Source: Sphingobacteriaceae bacterium DW12 (GTDB taxonomy: Bacteria; Bacteroidota; Bacteroidia; Sphingobacteriales; Sphingobacteriaceae). From it: a stretch of DNA of 64,000 bases. Made by a program: the position numbers and the translations under genes. Where the stretch lies: assembly GCA_000783305.1 (NCBI GenBank), contig JROE01000008.1, positions 1 to 64,000 on the forward strand. The letters run 5' to 3'. Of this stretch, positions 6,764 through 15,277 are shown piece after piece. Position 1 is the stretch's first letter, and each line of letters opens with the position of its first letter. The notes under the pieces were generated by a model that was given only the letters and a program-made list of their open reading frames with translations, was not told the origin of the DNA and did not search any database.

Positions 6764-7636
6764 CTATTCTATGATTTTCATTTCCAATAGTTGAGAGAAG
6801 ACTTTTCCGTCCCAGATATATTTTTCTTGCTTTTTGGTAACTTTTGGATTTGGATCATCGATATCTTCATATTCGGCATCTTCTATCATTTTGTAAACCA
6901 TATTTGCTTCTTTTTTGTGCTCGGAGGGAAATAGTAGGGTCTCTTCATGATAAAAGGCTCCTGCATCTCCAACACTGTATCTACGGGGCATATCAATGAA
7001 TTGTTTGCCATTCCATGCTACATAATAGTATTCTGAAGGAATGCCACAGGCTTCTCCGAGTAAATCTACACGGAATATATTTTGGAGACCATCCAGCCCC
7101 ATATTGGGCAGTAATTTACTTTGGATAAAACTTTGATCGGAATAGTCGCAATGAAAGCTGTGTTTGGCAATAAAGATACCGTCAGGACTAAAGAGTTTAA
7201 CATCGCTAATATAGTAAGCCACCGCATCCCCTTTTTCGGGAACATAGCGATCAAACCCGTAGATGTACCGATTACCATTGCTATCTGTATGTTGTCCTAA
7301 AGCGAGTAAGCCCAGCCATATAAACCCTGTCTTGGTTTGGTTGTCTTTTTGATAGGTGACCTCGTGCCAAGGAGCATAGAAGCCTTTTACTTTATTCCCG
7401 TTGTAGGCTATGCTTGTGATTTTGACGGCTGTTCCGGCAGTAACGGAATCTATCAGTTGAGCATCGGTGGCGGGGTAGGCTCTTATGTAGGCATTGTCTG
7501 CAAAGACATAAGATGTTTGTCCAACGGTCAGATTCCAAAAATTAAAATCGTCGTTGACAGCATAGGCAACGGCATCCTGTGCATGGGTCGTGCTCAAGCT
7601 AAAGAATGCGATGAATAGTACAACTAGGTGTTTCAT
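6764..7636 (-). CDS. Secreted SH3-like domain protein
   Basis: 290 residues with a clear signal peptide (MKHLVVLFIAFFSLSTTHAQ). Residues about 38-110 look like a bacterial SH3 (SH3b) domain: VFADNAYIRAYPATDAQLIDSV, GTAVKITS, and GFYAPWHEVTYQKDNQTKTGFIWLGLLAL. The remainder is a beta-rich domain of unknown type with YGFDRYVP and YVAWNGKQFIDMPRRYSVGDAGAFYHEETLLFP. Periplasmic or surface location is inferred. Single-gene unit with a strong terminator at 6726-6761. SH3b domains often bind cell-wall peptides, but nothing here proves a ligand. Confidence 0.65.
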   Translation of the reverse strand: MKHLVVLFIAFFSLSTTHAQDAVAYAVNDDFNFWNLTVGQTSYVFADNAYIRAYPATDAQLIDSVTAGTAVKITSIAYNGNKVKGFYAPWHEVTYQKDNQTKTGFIWLGLLALGQHTDSNGNRYIYGFDRYVPEKGDAVAYYISDVKLFSPDGIFIAKHSFHCDYSDQSFIQSKLLPNMGLDGLQNIFRVDLLGEACGIPSEYYYVAWNGKQFIDMPRRYSVGDAGAFYHEETLLFPSEHKKEANMVYKMIEDAEYEDIDDPNPKVTKKQEKYIWDGKVFSQLLEMKIIE

Positions 7637-7718
7637 GTTGTAAAATTAGTATATCTGTCGAAAAGATGGAGTAGCTGTAACCAGTGATTTTTATTAATGG
7701 GTCTTCTGGGGTCGCATG

Positions 7719-9368
7719 CTATTGTTTTGCAATGTAATGCCCAGCTTTCATTCCTGTAAATATACACCCACCCAGAAATGTACCTTCTAATGCTCTGTAT
7801 CCATGCATCCCTCCGCCACCAAAGCCTGCGGCCTCGCCTACGGCAAATAAGCCTTGTATGACTTTACCTTCAGCATCCAATACTTGTGCATTTAGATTGG
7901 TCTCAATACCTCCTAATGTCTTTCGGGTCAGAATATTCAGACGTACGGCAATTAATGGCCCATTCTGCGGATCTAATATTTTATGGGGCTTTGCTGTCCT
8001 AGCTAATTTGTCACCAAGATATTTTCGGGTATGTTGTATGTAATTTACCTGAGCATCTTTACTGAATTTATTATCAAGTTGACGGTCACGGTCTTCAATT
8101 TGGGATTTGACCTGTTGGTAATCTAGAAGTGTGGAACCTACTTTTGTATTCATCTGTCTGACTAGGTTTTCTAGGTCGTGGGCAACGATGAAATCGTCGC
8201 CATGTAATTTAAATGCTTCTACTGGTCCTGTTGCTTTTGAACCAAATAGTCGACCTAATATCAGGCGATAATCCTTATTGGTGAGGTCGGGATTTTGTTC
8301 AGAACCGGAAAGGGCAAATTCTTTTTTGATGATTTTTTGTGTCAATATAAACCAGGAGTAATCAAATCCCGAATCTTGGATGTGTTTGAGGGTGCCTAAA
8401 GTATCAAATCCTGGAAAGAAAGGGGCTGGAAATCGGTTACCTTTGGCATCTAACCAAATAGACGATGGGCCCGGAAGGATGCGTATTCCGTGATTGGTCC
8501 AGATGGGATTCCAGTTCTTCAAACCTTCGGTATAGTGCCACATTCGATCTTTATTGATGACATGTGCACCATTTTCCTCTGCGACACCAATCATCTTGCC
8601 ATCGACATAGTCCGGAACACCACAGACCATGTGCTGAGGAGGTGGTCCTAAACGGTTGGGCCAATTCTTTTTGACAAGATCTAGGTTTGCTCCGATACCG
8701 CCAGATGCAATAATGATCTGTTGAGCCTGAAAATTGAAAGTCCCGATAACCACTCTATTGGTTTTCTGGCCTCTGGGCTTATTGTCGGACGCTAGGATAT
8801 CGCCCTCCACACCATAAATTCGTCCATTTTCGGAGAGGAGTTTAGTGACGCGATGTCTAAACTTAAAGGTAAGCAGGCCTTGTTGTTGTGCTTGATATGC
8901 TTTTTTGACGAAAGGAGCGACAACCCCTGTACCGGTGCCCCAAGTAATGTGAAATCTGGGGACCGAATTGCCATGACCACTTGCTGAGCCATCACCGCGC
9001 TCGGCCCATCCTACTACAGGAAAGAATTTCATGCCTAATTCGGAAACGTACTTGTATTTGCCGTTGGCTGCAAATCGAACATACTCCTGTGCCCACTGAC
9101 GAGGCCAAAAATCTTCGGGTCTATCGAAAGCGGCGGTTCCGTTCCAGTCCTGACTTGCAAGTTCATACGAGTCTTTGATCCGCATGGTACGCTGCTGAGG
9201 TGAGTTAACAAAAAACAAACCTCCGAAAGACCAGTGAGCTTGGCCACCTAGATTTTCTTCGGTCTCTTGGTCCAATACAAGTACTTTTTTTCCTGCTTTA
9301 GTGACTTCATGTGCAGCGACCAAACCTGATAATCCACTACCAATGATAATTGTTGAATACTTTTCCAT
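7719..9368 (-). CDS. FAD-binding dehydrogenase (FAD_binding_2 / KstD-like)
   Basis: 549 residues. The N-terminal dinucleotide fold GSGLSGLVAAHEVTKAGKKV (11-30) is followed by the acidic LDQE ribose-binding end and GGQAHWSFGG (42-51). The C-terminus has GGIETNLNAQVLDAEGKVIQGLFAVGEAAGFGGGGMHGYRALEGTFLGG, the second FAD-binding segment of fumarate-reductase/3-ketosteroid-dehydrogenase-type flavoproteins. This length and the WAQEYVRFAANGKYKYVSELGMKF region point to the actinobacterial-type FAD-binding dehydrogenase family of unknown substrate. There is no signal peptide, so it is cytoplasmic. It stands alone on its strand and the oxidised substrate cannot be named. Confidence 0.85.
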   Translation of the reverse strand: MEKYSTIIIGSGLSGLVAAHEVTKAGKKVLVLDQETEENLGGQAHWSFGGLFFVNSPQQRTMRIKDSYELASQDWNGTAAFDRPEDFWPRQWAQEYVRFAANGKYKYVSELGMKFFPVVGWAERGDGSASGHGNSVPRFHITWGTGTGVVAPFVKKAYQAQQQGLLTFKFRHRVTKLLSENGRIYGVEGDILASDNKPRGQKTNRVVIGTFNFQAQQIIIASGGIGANLDLVKKNWPNRLGPPPQHMVCGVPDYVDGKMIGVAEENGAHVINKDRMWHYTEGLKNWNPIWTNHGIRILPGPSSIWLDAKGNRFPAPFFPGFDTLGTLKHIQDSGFDYSWFILTQKIIKKEFALSGSEQNPDLTNKDYRLILGRLFGSKATGPVEAFKLHGDDFIVAHDLENLVRQMNTKVGSTLLDYQQVKSQIEDRDRQLDNKFSKDAQVNYIQHTRKYLGDKLARTAKPHKILDPQNGPLIAVRLNILTRKTLGGIETNLNAQVLDAEGKVIQGLFAVGEAAGFGGGGMHGYRALEGTFLGGCIFTGMKAGHYIAKQ

Positions 9369-9556
9369 GGCTCCATTTGTTTTTGTAACCTTTCAAGAAT
9401 TCAGCGATGCGAAAGAAATCGCTAGTGCTGTATTTTAGGTTTGTTGAAGATACATATTTTTTCTTGTACTATGTTTTAAGAGTAAGAATATGAGTGGTTT
9501 AAGTTTGTTTTTTTTCCTGTTTGTTGGTCAATGCGATCGAAGGAAGGCTGCAAAAG

Positions 9557-9937
9557 TTAAAGTCGTTTGTGTAGTCCAATTCTGTTGCCTTCGCTATCAG
9601 CGAACTCAGCAACCTCAAAACCATATTCACTGTTGGACGTCCTTGGATAGAGCATCTCACCACCAGTGGCTAAAACACGATTCAAGGTGCTGTCAATATC
9701 ATCGGTAGAGAAATAGATCAGCACACCGTCTTTCGTGGGGTTGTATATATCGCCCTTGGCTAATGCCCCAGTAATGCCGGAGTGCTGTTCGGAAAAAGGA
9801 AAATAAGCCATTTCATTGTCGTCCAAAGACTCGCGCTCAAAAGTGAACTGAAGGGCTTTGCTGTAGAATCGAATGGCACGTGACATATCATGTACTGGGA
9901 TTTCGAAATAGACGACGGGATTTGAGTTGGTATTCAT
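9557..9937 (-). CDS. VOC (glyoxalase/bleomycin resistance) family protein
   Basis: 126 residues in two beta-alpha-beta-beta-beta halves: VVYFEIPVHDMSRAIRFYSKAL (N-half) and GVLIYFSTDDIDSTLNRVLATGGEML (C-half), ending FEVAEFADSEGNRIGLHKR. This is the vicinal-oxygen-chelate fold. Members include glyoxalases, dioxygenases and antibiotic-binding proteins; the short divergent bacterial type seen here has no assigned substrate. Cytoplasmic, single gene. The metal-ligand pattern is incomplete, so catalytic activity is uncertain. Confidence 0.85.
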   Translation of the reverse strand: MNTNSNPVVYFEIPVHDMSRAIRFYSKALQFTFERESLDDNEMAYFPFSEQHSGITGALAKGDIYNPTKDGVLIYFSTDDIDSTLNRVLATGGEMLYPRTSNSEYGFEVAEFADSEGNRIGLHKRL

Positions 9938-10130
9938 GTGAGAATAATGATGGTGTTATCGTGATACTACATTGATTTCGTGAAAATCAGAAACGCGTTC
10001 TACCGCTGATAGGTATATTTTATCCATCAATTGTCTTTTGTAGTCCCCTTCTATTTTACAGGAAGTCGTTCACAATATATTAAAAAATATATCCAAATCA
10101 AGTATAATAGGCTCATGTTACTCAAAAAGA

Positions 10131-10154
10131 AAGCCCACGTCTCCACGTGGGCTT
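10131..10154 (-). terminator. Rho-independent terminator of NTF2-like gene 2
   Basis: AAGCCCACGT (10131-10140) pairs with ACGTGGGCTT (10145-10154) around a 4-base loop. On the minus strand the stem is followed by TTCTTTTTGAG, a good U-tract. Confidence 0.8.
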
Positions 10155-10179
10155 AGGTTGAAACAAAAATATACCTTGG

Positions 10180-10608
10180 TTAGGGGTATGTCGTGACCAC
10201 TTTGCTCACTTGCCAGCTATCCTGACTTCGGCACAAGGTGATGTAATCTACACGGGTGAAGTTGGGAAACTGCATCGTTGCTTTTGCAACACAGCAATCC
10301 TTATTCTCGTCTAGTATGTCATAAGATGTTTTGCAGTCGTACTGTAAGCCTTTGGTAGCCTTAAGGAACGTGCTGTACTGTTTCTTGTTAAATTTTGTAT
10401 TCGGATTGGCCGCTGTTTGGTACTGAAAGTCTTTAGCGAACAAGTGTTCGTTGAATGCGGTGTTGCCGAGGGCTGTAGCTTCCATATAGGTCTTGATGAT
10501 GTTGGTCGAATTCATTTCCTTCAAAGGGTTGTTCTTTGTGGTAGCAAATGAATGGAGCGAGGAAGCTAGAAGCAATGCTGTCATGATGGTGGTGATAAAT
10601 GTTTTCAT
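10180..10608 (-). CDS. Secreted NTF2-like protein, paralogue 2
   Basis: 142 residues with signal peptide MKTFITTIMTALLLASSLHSFA. The mature sequence follows the 6126-6554 protein throughout (NPLKEMNSTNIIKTYMEATALGN, EHLFAKDFQYQT, KDCCVAKATM, DYITLC, SWQVSKVVTTYP), with the CC pair and other Cys conserved. The two genes are the same length and orientation and flank a 3.6-kb block (SH3-like, FAD dehydrogenase, VOC), so one arose by duplication. Promoter at 10650-10657, operator at 10709-10737, terminator at 10131-10154. Molecular role unknown. Confidence 0.75.
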   Translation of the reverse strand: MKTFITTIMTALLLASSLHSFATTKNNPLKEMNSTNIIKTYMEATALGNTAFNEHLFAKDFQYQTAANPNTKFNKKQYSTFLKATKGLQYDCKTSYDILDENKDCCVAKATMQFPNFTRVDYITLCRSQDSWQVSKVVTTYP

Positions 10609-10649
10609 TGTATTAAGTTTTTTAAGTTGTTATGTCGTATTGTTTGATT

Positions 10650-10657
10650 CAAAGGTA
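10650..10657 (-). promoter_or_regulatory. -7 box of NTF2-like gene 2
   Basis: On the minus strand TACCTTTG matches TAnnTTTG, 42 bases before the ATG at 10608, as in paralogue 1. Confidence 0.5.
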
Positions 10658-10708
10658 GGTAGGGGTGGGTTAAGTGGGAATGGAGATTAGACCAAAGCCA
10701 AAATTATT

Positions 10709-10737
10709 TCGGTGAAAGGCGGTGTTCAGTCGGTGAA
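10709..10737 (-). promoter_or_regulatory. 21-bp-period direct repeat operator of NTF2-like gene 2
   Basis: TCGGTGAA at 10709-10716 and again at 10730-10737, period 21 bases, 52 bases from the -7 box: identical geometry to 6653-6681. Sequence around the repeats has diverged between the two promoters while these octamers have not, suggesting selection for protein binding. Confidence 0.55.
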
Positions 10738-10807
10738 CATTTGACGGGATTTCCCAAAGAATCATATTTTGTCGGTAAAATTGTGTGTAGGGGGGATAAC
10801 ACAAAAA

Positions 10808-10833
10808 AAGGGCGGAAATATTTTTCCGCCCTT
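10808..10833 (-). terminator. Terminator of the DUF4230 gene
   Basis: AAGGGCGGAA (10808-10817) pairs with TTCCGCCCTT (10824-10833), 6-base loop. On the minus strand it is followed by a T-rich tail (TTTTTGTGTT). Confidence 0.75.
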
Positions 10834-10857
10834 GAATGGTAAGATGTTTATTCTTGA

Positions 10858-11418
10858 TTACTCGAAGGACAAACTGATTTTAGTAAAGCCAAGTCCCTTA
10901 AGTAAAGGTGTAAATACATTTAACGCATTTGAACGCGTTTGCTGGAGAATGTCGGATTTTTGAACTTCTGCCGCAATTTCCTTTTCTGCATTTTTATAGG
11001 CTTCATCTACTAAATCAGCTTCTCTAAAAAAAGCCATCTTGGTATCGTATACGCGTGAAGCTTTGTGGTCTATCTTGATGTAGCAAATCTCTGGTTGCGG
11101 AAGTCGCATGGCTACAGAGTCGCCATAGACTTGGATGTCTTCCTGCTTGACTTTGGTTAGGTCGATACAACCTACCGCGTCCGCCTTGATGATAAGCAGC
11201 ACACTCGCGTCTGGCAAGAACGTGCTGATATTCTTATGTTCGAGTACATCACTGAATCGGTACTTCACTAGCTGTAACTTGCCCATGGCTTCAATTCGCT
11301 CTATCAAGAGCTGGTGTGTGGTGACAGTTGTAGGTTTGGATTCAAATTTTGACCAAGCAAACCATCCAAGGGTACCGATAATTGCCAATATCAATATTAC
11401 TTTGAAAAATTTTCCCAT
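10858..11418 (-). CDS. DUF4230 membrane-anchored protein
   Basis: 186 residues from ATG 11418 (MGKFFKVILILAIIGTLGWFAWSKF), with one N-terminal membrane helix and an extracytoplasmic alpha/beta domain. The segments GKLQLVKYRFSDVLEHKN, ASVLLIIKADAVGCIDLTKVKQEDI and SVAMRLPQPEICYIKIDH are hallmarks of DUF4230. The C-terminal EADLVDEAYKNAEKEIAAEVQ is helical. Function unknown. A TTG four codons upstream is less likely as start. Monocistronic, terminated at 10808-10833. Confidence 0.8.
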   Translation of the reverse strand: MGKFFKVILILAIIGTLGWFAWSKFESKPTTVTTHQLLIERIEAMGKLQLVKYRFSDVLEHKNISTFLPDASVLLIIKADAVGCIDLTKVKQEDIQVYGDSVAMRLPQPEICYIKIDHKASRVYDTKMAFFREADLVDEAYKNAEKEIAAEVQKSDILQQTRSNALNVFTPLLKGLGFTKISLSFE

Positions 11419-11500
11419 AAAGTAGTACAATCAATTTATAGACCAACAATTGCGATCGCACGTAAAATTTTTATTATCATTCAATTACCGGTACGCTTTG

Positions 11501-11947
11501 CTATTCACAGATTTCTTTCAAGCGTTGTAGGGCCTTAGGCCAAGTTTCATCAAAATAGGCAAGATAGTCTTCGTTGGTGTCTACCGAGACGGAAACAGTA
11601 GTCGTACCATTTTGCTCTTTGAAGGAATAATTTTCAGTGGAACCTGCCCAGCTTTCAACCTCAGGACCTTCGGTTATTTCTTTGTCACCATCTAGTATGC
11701 CATAATGACGGATAGAAATATACTCGTTTGGAATATGATCCGCAATCTCGGCGACCATCCCTTCACGTTTGCCGTCCTTGTTAGTCCCGACGAAATAGAT
11801 TTTATCACCTTTATTCCATCCGCCTTCGTAATCGGATGTGGGGTTGAATTCGGCTGTCCACAATTTGTAGGTGGGCTTGTCCAGCATTTTGTGAAATACT
11901 TGGGATGCTGGAGCATGTATGTCGATGTGATATGCTAATGTTTTCAT
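11501..11947 (-). CDS. SRPBCC / AHSA1-like ligand-binding protein
   Basis: 148 residues with the START-like (Bet v 1) pattern: IDIHAPASQVFHKMLDKPTYKLWTAEF at the N-terminus, a GGWNKGDKIYFVG hairpin, NEYISIRHYGIL, and the long C-terminal helix YFDETWPKALQRLKEICE. Such proteins hold hydrophobic ligands in a deep cavity; most in this subgroup have no known substrate. No signal peptide. Single gene between DUF4230 and DinB genes. Confidence 0.82.
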   Translation of the reverse strand: MKTLAYHIDIHAPASQVFHKMLDKPTYKLWTAEFNPTSDYEGGWNKGDKIYFVGTNKDGKREGMVAEIADHIPNEYISIRHYGILDGDKEITEGPEVESWAGSTENYSFKEQNGTTTVSVSVDTNEDYLAYFDETWPKALQRLKEICE

Positions 11948-12098
11948 ATGTGTATAGTATGTTATCTGTTATATGGAATATCCAAATTATAGTATGATCC
12001 TATTTTTGTGTTAGCGATTGTTCATGCTGCTCCATGGATATTTCATATGTTGATTGTTTACGGGTATGCGGACGCAGGATGAGCGTGTACGTATATGA

Positions 12099-12791
12099 CT
12101 ATTTCTTGGGAAAATTAGGGTCGGCCTTTACTTCTTCTATCTGCTTGGTGTGTCTTGCGCAATGTGCCGCAATGAATAGTAGGTTCTGATATCCATCTAC
12201 AATACCCGTCGGATACTCGCTGATATGATTGCGTAAATCCTCCAGATTTGCATTCTGGATGTAGACCAATACCGGTTGTCGAGCAGCAATAAGGTCATTA
12301 ATAGCAACAGTGCTATTTTTATATTGACCGGCAGGCTGTAATTCTTTGGGTGCTTGAAACTTTTGACTACGATCTGTCATCATGTTAATCAGATTCTCAT
12401 CCGTGACTTTGACTTCGGCCTTGCGCTCGGGTTGAGCAGGTTTCGCTAGTTCTTTTTTGGCCATTTCGAATAACATTTTTTCGGAAAGGATAATATGTTC
12501 CAAACATTGGCTGATTGACCATTTTCCATCACCTGGGCTGAATTGTAATTGAGCTTCACTTAACCCGGTCACATTGTCTTTAAGCAGTTGTGTGGTATGG
12601 TCAAAATACCGGAGCAAAGAGTCGATATTGCCCTGAGGTGGTGTAGGGGTGACGTGTTGTACCTTAGGCAATGGTGGGAAAGACGTAGAATTTCCAAATG
12701 AAGCCCCCATAGCCGATATCGACGTCGAGCTCAGAAGCGGTAGTGCTATGCTGACTCCAATGGTCAGCATAATTTTTTTTAGTGTTTCCAT
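12099..12791 (-). CDS. Secreted DinB-superfamily metal-binding protein
   Basis: 230 residues. A signal sequence (about 1-28) precedes a DinB-type four-helix bundle. The metal-binding triad is visible as H99 (SISQCLEHI), H210 and H214 (IAAHCARHTKQIEEV). DinB-like proteins include thiol-dependent transferases; export of one is notable but not rare in Bacteroidota. Substrate unknown. It is followed by no clear terminator, and 12792-13055 upstream holds its promoter but no gene. Confidence 0.82.
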   Translation of the reverse strand: METLKKIMLTIGVSIALPLLSSTSISAMGASFGNSTSFPPLPKVQHVTPTPPQGNIDSLLRYFDHTTQLLKDNVTGLSEAQLQFSPGDGKWSISQCLEHIILSEKMLFEMAKKELAKPAQPERKAEVKVTDENLINMMTDRSQKFQAPKELQPAGQYKNSTVAINDLIAARQPVLVYIQNANLEDLRNHISEYPTGIVDGYQNLLFIAAHCARHTKQIEEVKADPNFPKK

Positions 12792-13055
12792 TTCCTTGTT
12801 TTTTATTTAATAGTGGATTAAATCCCATTAATTGAGTCGGGATTATCTTGTTTTTTCATTAGTGCTATAATTAGAATGTCAGCATGTCCTTTTTTGTTTT
12901 TGTATCGCATTCTTTTTTTGAGGAACAGGACTATAATAGGTCTTCAGATAAGATGCTGTCGCATAGTAGGATATTACATTCAATAGACAATTTTAATGTA
13001 ATTTTTGGAAAGCCCTCTTGCCATAAGACAAGAAAATGAAGGCCTTTATCCTCCG

Positions 13056-13901
13056 CTAGCGAGTCGAGAGTCGATAGGACTGGGGGGATAGGTCCGTATA
13101 TTTTTTAAAATATCGACAAAATGTGGATGCGTCAGCAAAATGAAGCAATTCGGCGATTTGGTATATGGTCAGATCTGATGCGTACAGGTAGGATTTGGCT
13201 TTGATAATGACCAGTTCAGTAATTACCGTAGAGATGGTTTTTCCGGTGCGTAGACGAATTAAGGTAGTGAGATACCTAGGTGTCAACTTCAGCTGGTCGG
13301 CATAATAATGTACTGTACGCTCTGTACTATAATGTTGATGAACGAGATTGTGAAATTGGAAGATAATCTTATCCTTTTTTGAAGGGGGACCTAATACGGT
13401 TTCATTTTGTTGATAAAAAATATTGATTTGACCAATCAGTGAGAACAAGAGGTATTTGACTACGCTTTCGTTAAATACAGAATAGGTACGGTTACAGGAA
13501 TCTTTTAGGAGTTCCAAATATCGTATTGAGATGCTGATATCCTTTTGATGGAGCTGGATGATGGGCGAATGGAGAAGGGTCTTCAAAAAATTGTAATCTG
13601 TTGGGAGGATGAGGTCGGATATTGTTTCAAACCGAAACAGGATGCTGATGAAGGATGCGTCAGGGGATGTGTTGGCCAAATTAATGATGCTCTGCGGCAA
13701 TAGTACGAGCAGGGTGCCGGCTGCCATTGTTGTATTTTGCAGGTTGGCTTGTATTTCAATCGAACCTTTTACACATAGTGAGATCAAAATCCCATCTTTA
13801 AAATAACCCCCGGTGTAAAATTCCTCTGGTATTACTTTTTTTGATTCTATCAATAGGATCGGTAAATGTGGCAATTCCTGAGGATTGTGATTTATAGTCA
13901 T
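13056..13901 (-). CDS. AraC-family transcriptional regulator
   Basis: 281 residues from ATG 13901 (MTINHNPQELPHLP); the open frame extends upstream to 14090 but that part overlaps the divergent gene and is not protein-like. The N-terminal cupin-like sensor (GGYFKDGILISLCVKGSIEIQANLQ) is followed by two HTH motifs at the C-terminus (YADQLKLTPRYLTTLIRLRTGKTIS and YQIAELLHFADASTFCRYFKKYTDLSPQSYR). It is divergent to the GNAT gene at 14018, with a 116-base shared promoter region, and may control it. The inducer is unknown. Confidence 0.85.
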   Translation of the reverse strand: MTINHNPQELPHLPILLIESKKVIPEEFYTGGYFKDGILISLCVKGSIEIQANLQNTTMAAGTLLVLLPQSIINLANTSPDASFISILFRFETISDLILPTDYNFLKTLLHSPIIQLHQKDISISIRYLELLKDSCNRTYSVFNESVVKYLLFSLIGQINIFYQQNETVLGPPSKKDKIIFQFHNLVHQHYSTERTVHYYADQLKLTPRYLTTLIRLRTGKTISTVITELVIIKAKSYLYASDLTIYQIAELLHFADASTFCRYFKKYTDLSPQSYRLSTR

Positions 13902-14017
13902 AACTGCTTGAAGCGGATATGTAAATTTACGCCATTTGATATAAAAAAGAACAATTTGCACATTATTTATGAATATTAACCAATAGATCTCGATAAAGAA
14001 ATGATTTATTTTGTGAA

Positions 14018-14938
14018 ATGGAAAAGGCCAAAACAAGAGAGATTTCAATAAGAGGTGAACGGTATAGGTTGTGGGTTGGATATCAGTCACAGGTTGAATT
14101 ACGCATGGAGTTCAATCGAATGACAAATGAATTTTGGGGATTTGATTTTGAACGATATTATCAATCGGGGTTTTGGGATGAGAATTGTATCATCTATTCG
14201 CTATTTGACGGAGACAGGATCGTTTCACATACTACGCTGAGTATTTTGGAGAGCAAAGTAAAAGGAGATACGCTACAGATAGGACAACTCGGCACCGTAA
14301 TGACCGATCCAGCTTATCAGCGAAGAGGATTAGCCCGTTTTTTGATGGAAGAGATCCAGCGGGATTACTGTAGTGAGTTGCAAGGATTTTTCCTTTTTGC
14401 GAATGACTCCGTTCTTGATTTCTATCCCAAATTTGGTTTTGCTGCGGTGCAGGAATATCAAGCGAGTAGGACGATTGGCCACGAATGTAGTGCTTTAGAA
14501 GTCAAGAGGGTCGATTTGGATGATATACTCCAACGGGAGCTCTTTGCTTATTATGTCAAAAATAGTACGCCTCATCCATTCTTCGATATTCGAAGTTTTG
14601 GATTGACATTTTTCTATTGTTACGTATATCCAGATTTGGGGTTCAAGACGTCTGTTTATTATATAGAAGCTTTGGAAGCTATGGTCGTTGCGCAGATAGA
14701 GGACAAGGTCTTGACACTGGTTGAGGTGTTTCAATTGGCGGATAGGGACATTGAAGAAATCATACAGGCAGTGGCTCCAAAGGAAGTCGATACGGTGGTA
14801 TTTGGTTATACGCCTTCGTCTTCGACCATGCGCTATACAGTTCATAAAGAAGAGGATTTGACATTGTTTGTAAGTGCTGACCTAAAGGCACTATTTGAAG
14901 AAAATAGACTCATGATACCGCTATTGGCACATACCTAG
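14018..14938 (+). CDS. GNAT-family N-acetyltransferase
   Basis: 306 residues. The acetyl-CoA-binding motif A is seen as IGQLGTVMTDPAYQRRGLARFLMEE, with QRRGLA at 101-106, followed by FFLFANDSVLDFYPKFGFAAVQEY, the usual FY-x-K-x-GF end of GNAT domains. Residues beyond about 155 form a second domain of unclear type. It transfers an acetyl group from acetyl-CoA to an unknown amine. Divergent from the AraC gene at 13901. Confidence 0.82.
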   Translation: MEKAKTREISIRGERYRLWVGYQSQVELRMEFNRMTNEFWGFDFERYYQSGFWDENCIIYSLFDGDRIVSHTTLSILESKVKGDTLQIGQLGTVMTDPAYQRRGLARFLMEEIQRDYCSELQGFFLFANDSVLDFYPKFGFAAVQEYQASRTIGHECSALEVKRVDLDDILQRELFAYYVKNSTPHPFFDIRSFGLTFFYCYVYPDLGFKTSVYYIEALEAMVVAQIEDKVLTLVEVFQLADRDIEEIIQAVAPKEVDTVVFGYTPSSSTMRYTVHKEEDLTLFVSADLKALFEENRLMIPLLAHT

Positions 14939-15277
14939 TCTAGGTGTACTAAATTTACCACCTCCTTGAGTTTCGGACGATAAAAACATCGTCTACATAA
15001 CGTTATTGTTTGTTTCGTGGTTGCACAATCTTGCAATTATGCCTATTATTGCGAGTTGATAGTTGATAACGTTCCAAATGTAATCGACTGAAGGAGAGTT
15101 GCTGCTTTTCGATGCTGGTTATAATATAAACAGGTTGATTTTGATTGTAAAGAATTAGGATAAACTATTTCCATCGAAGGGTAGATTGCTTTAGTCAACA
15201 CTGTATGTATAAAAATGTACATTGTCTATAAATAAACTGATTGATCAATTGGTCGATCATAAAGTGAATACACCATA
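14939..15277. other. 339-base intergenic region
   Basis: No gene is visible. It holds short inverted repeats (GACGAT/ATCGTC near 14980) that may help terminate the GNAT transcript, and just before the next gene an AT-rich stretch with overlapping GATC-containing repeats (15241-15260, TTGATCAATTGGTCGATCA) that may be an operator. Confidence 0.4.

Noticed and set aside
13902..14090. 63-codon N-terminal extension of the AraC gene at 13056
   Set aside because: It overlaps the divergent GNAT coding region and promoter and is unlike an AraC N-terminus.
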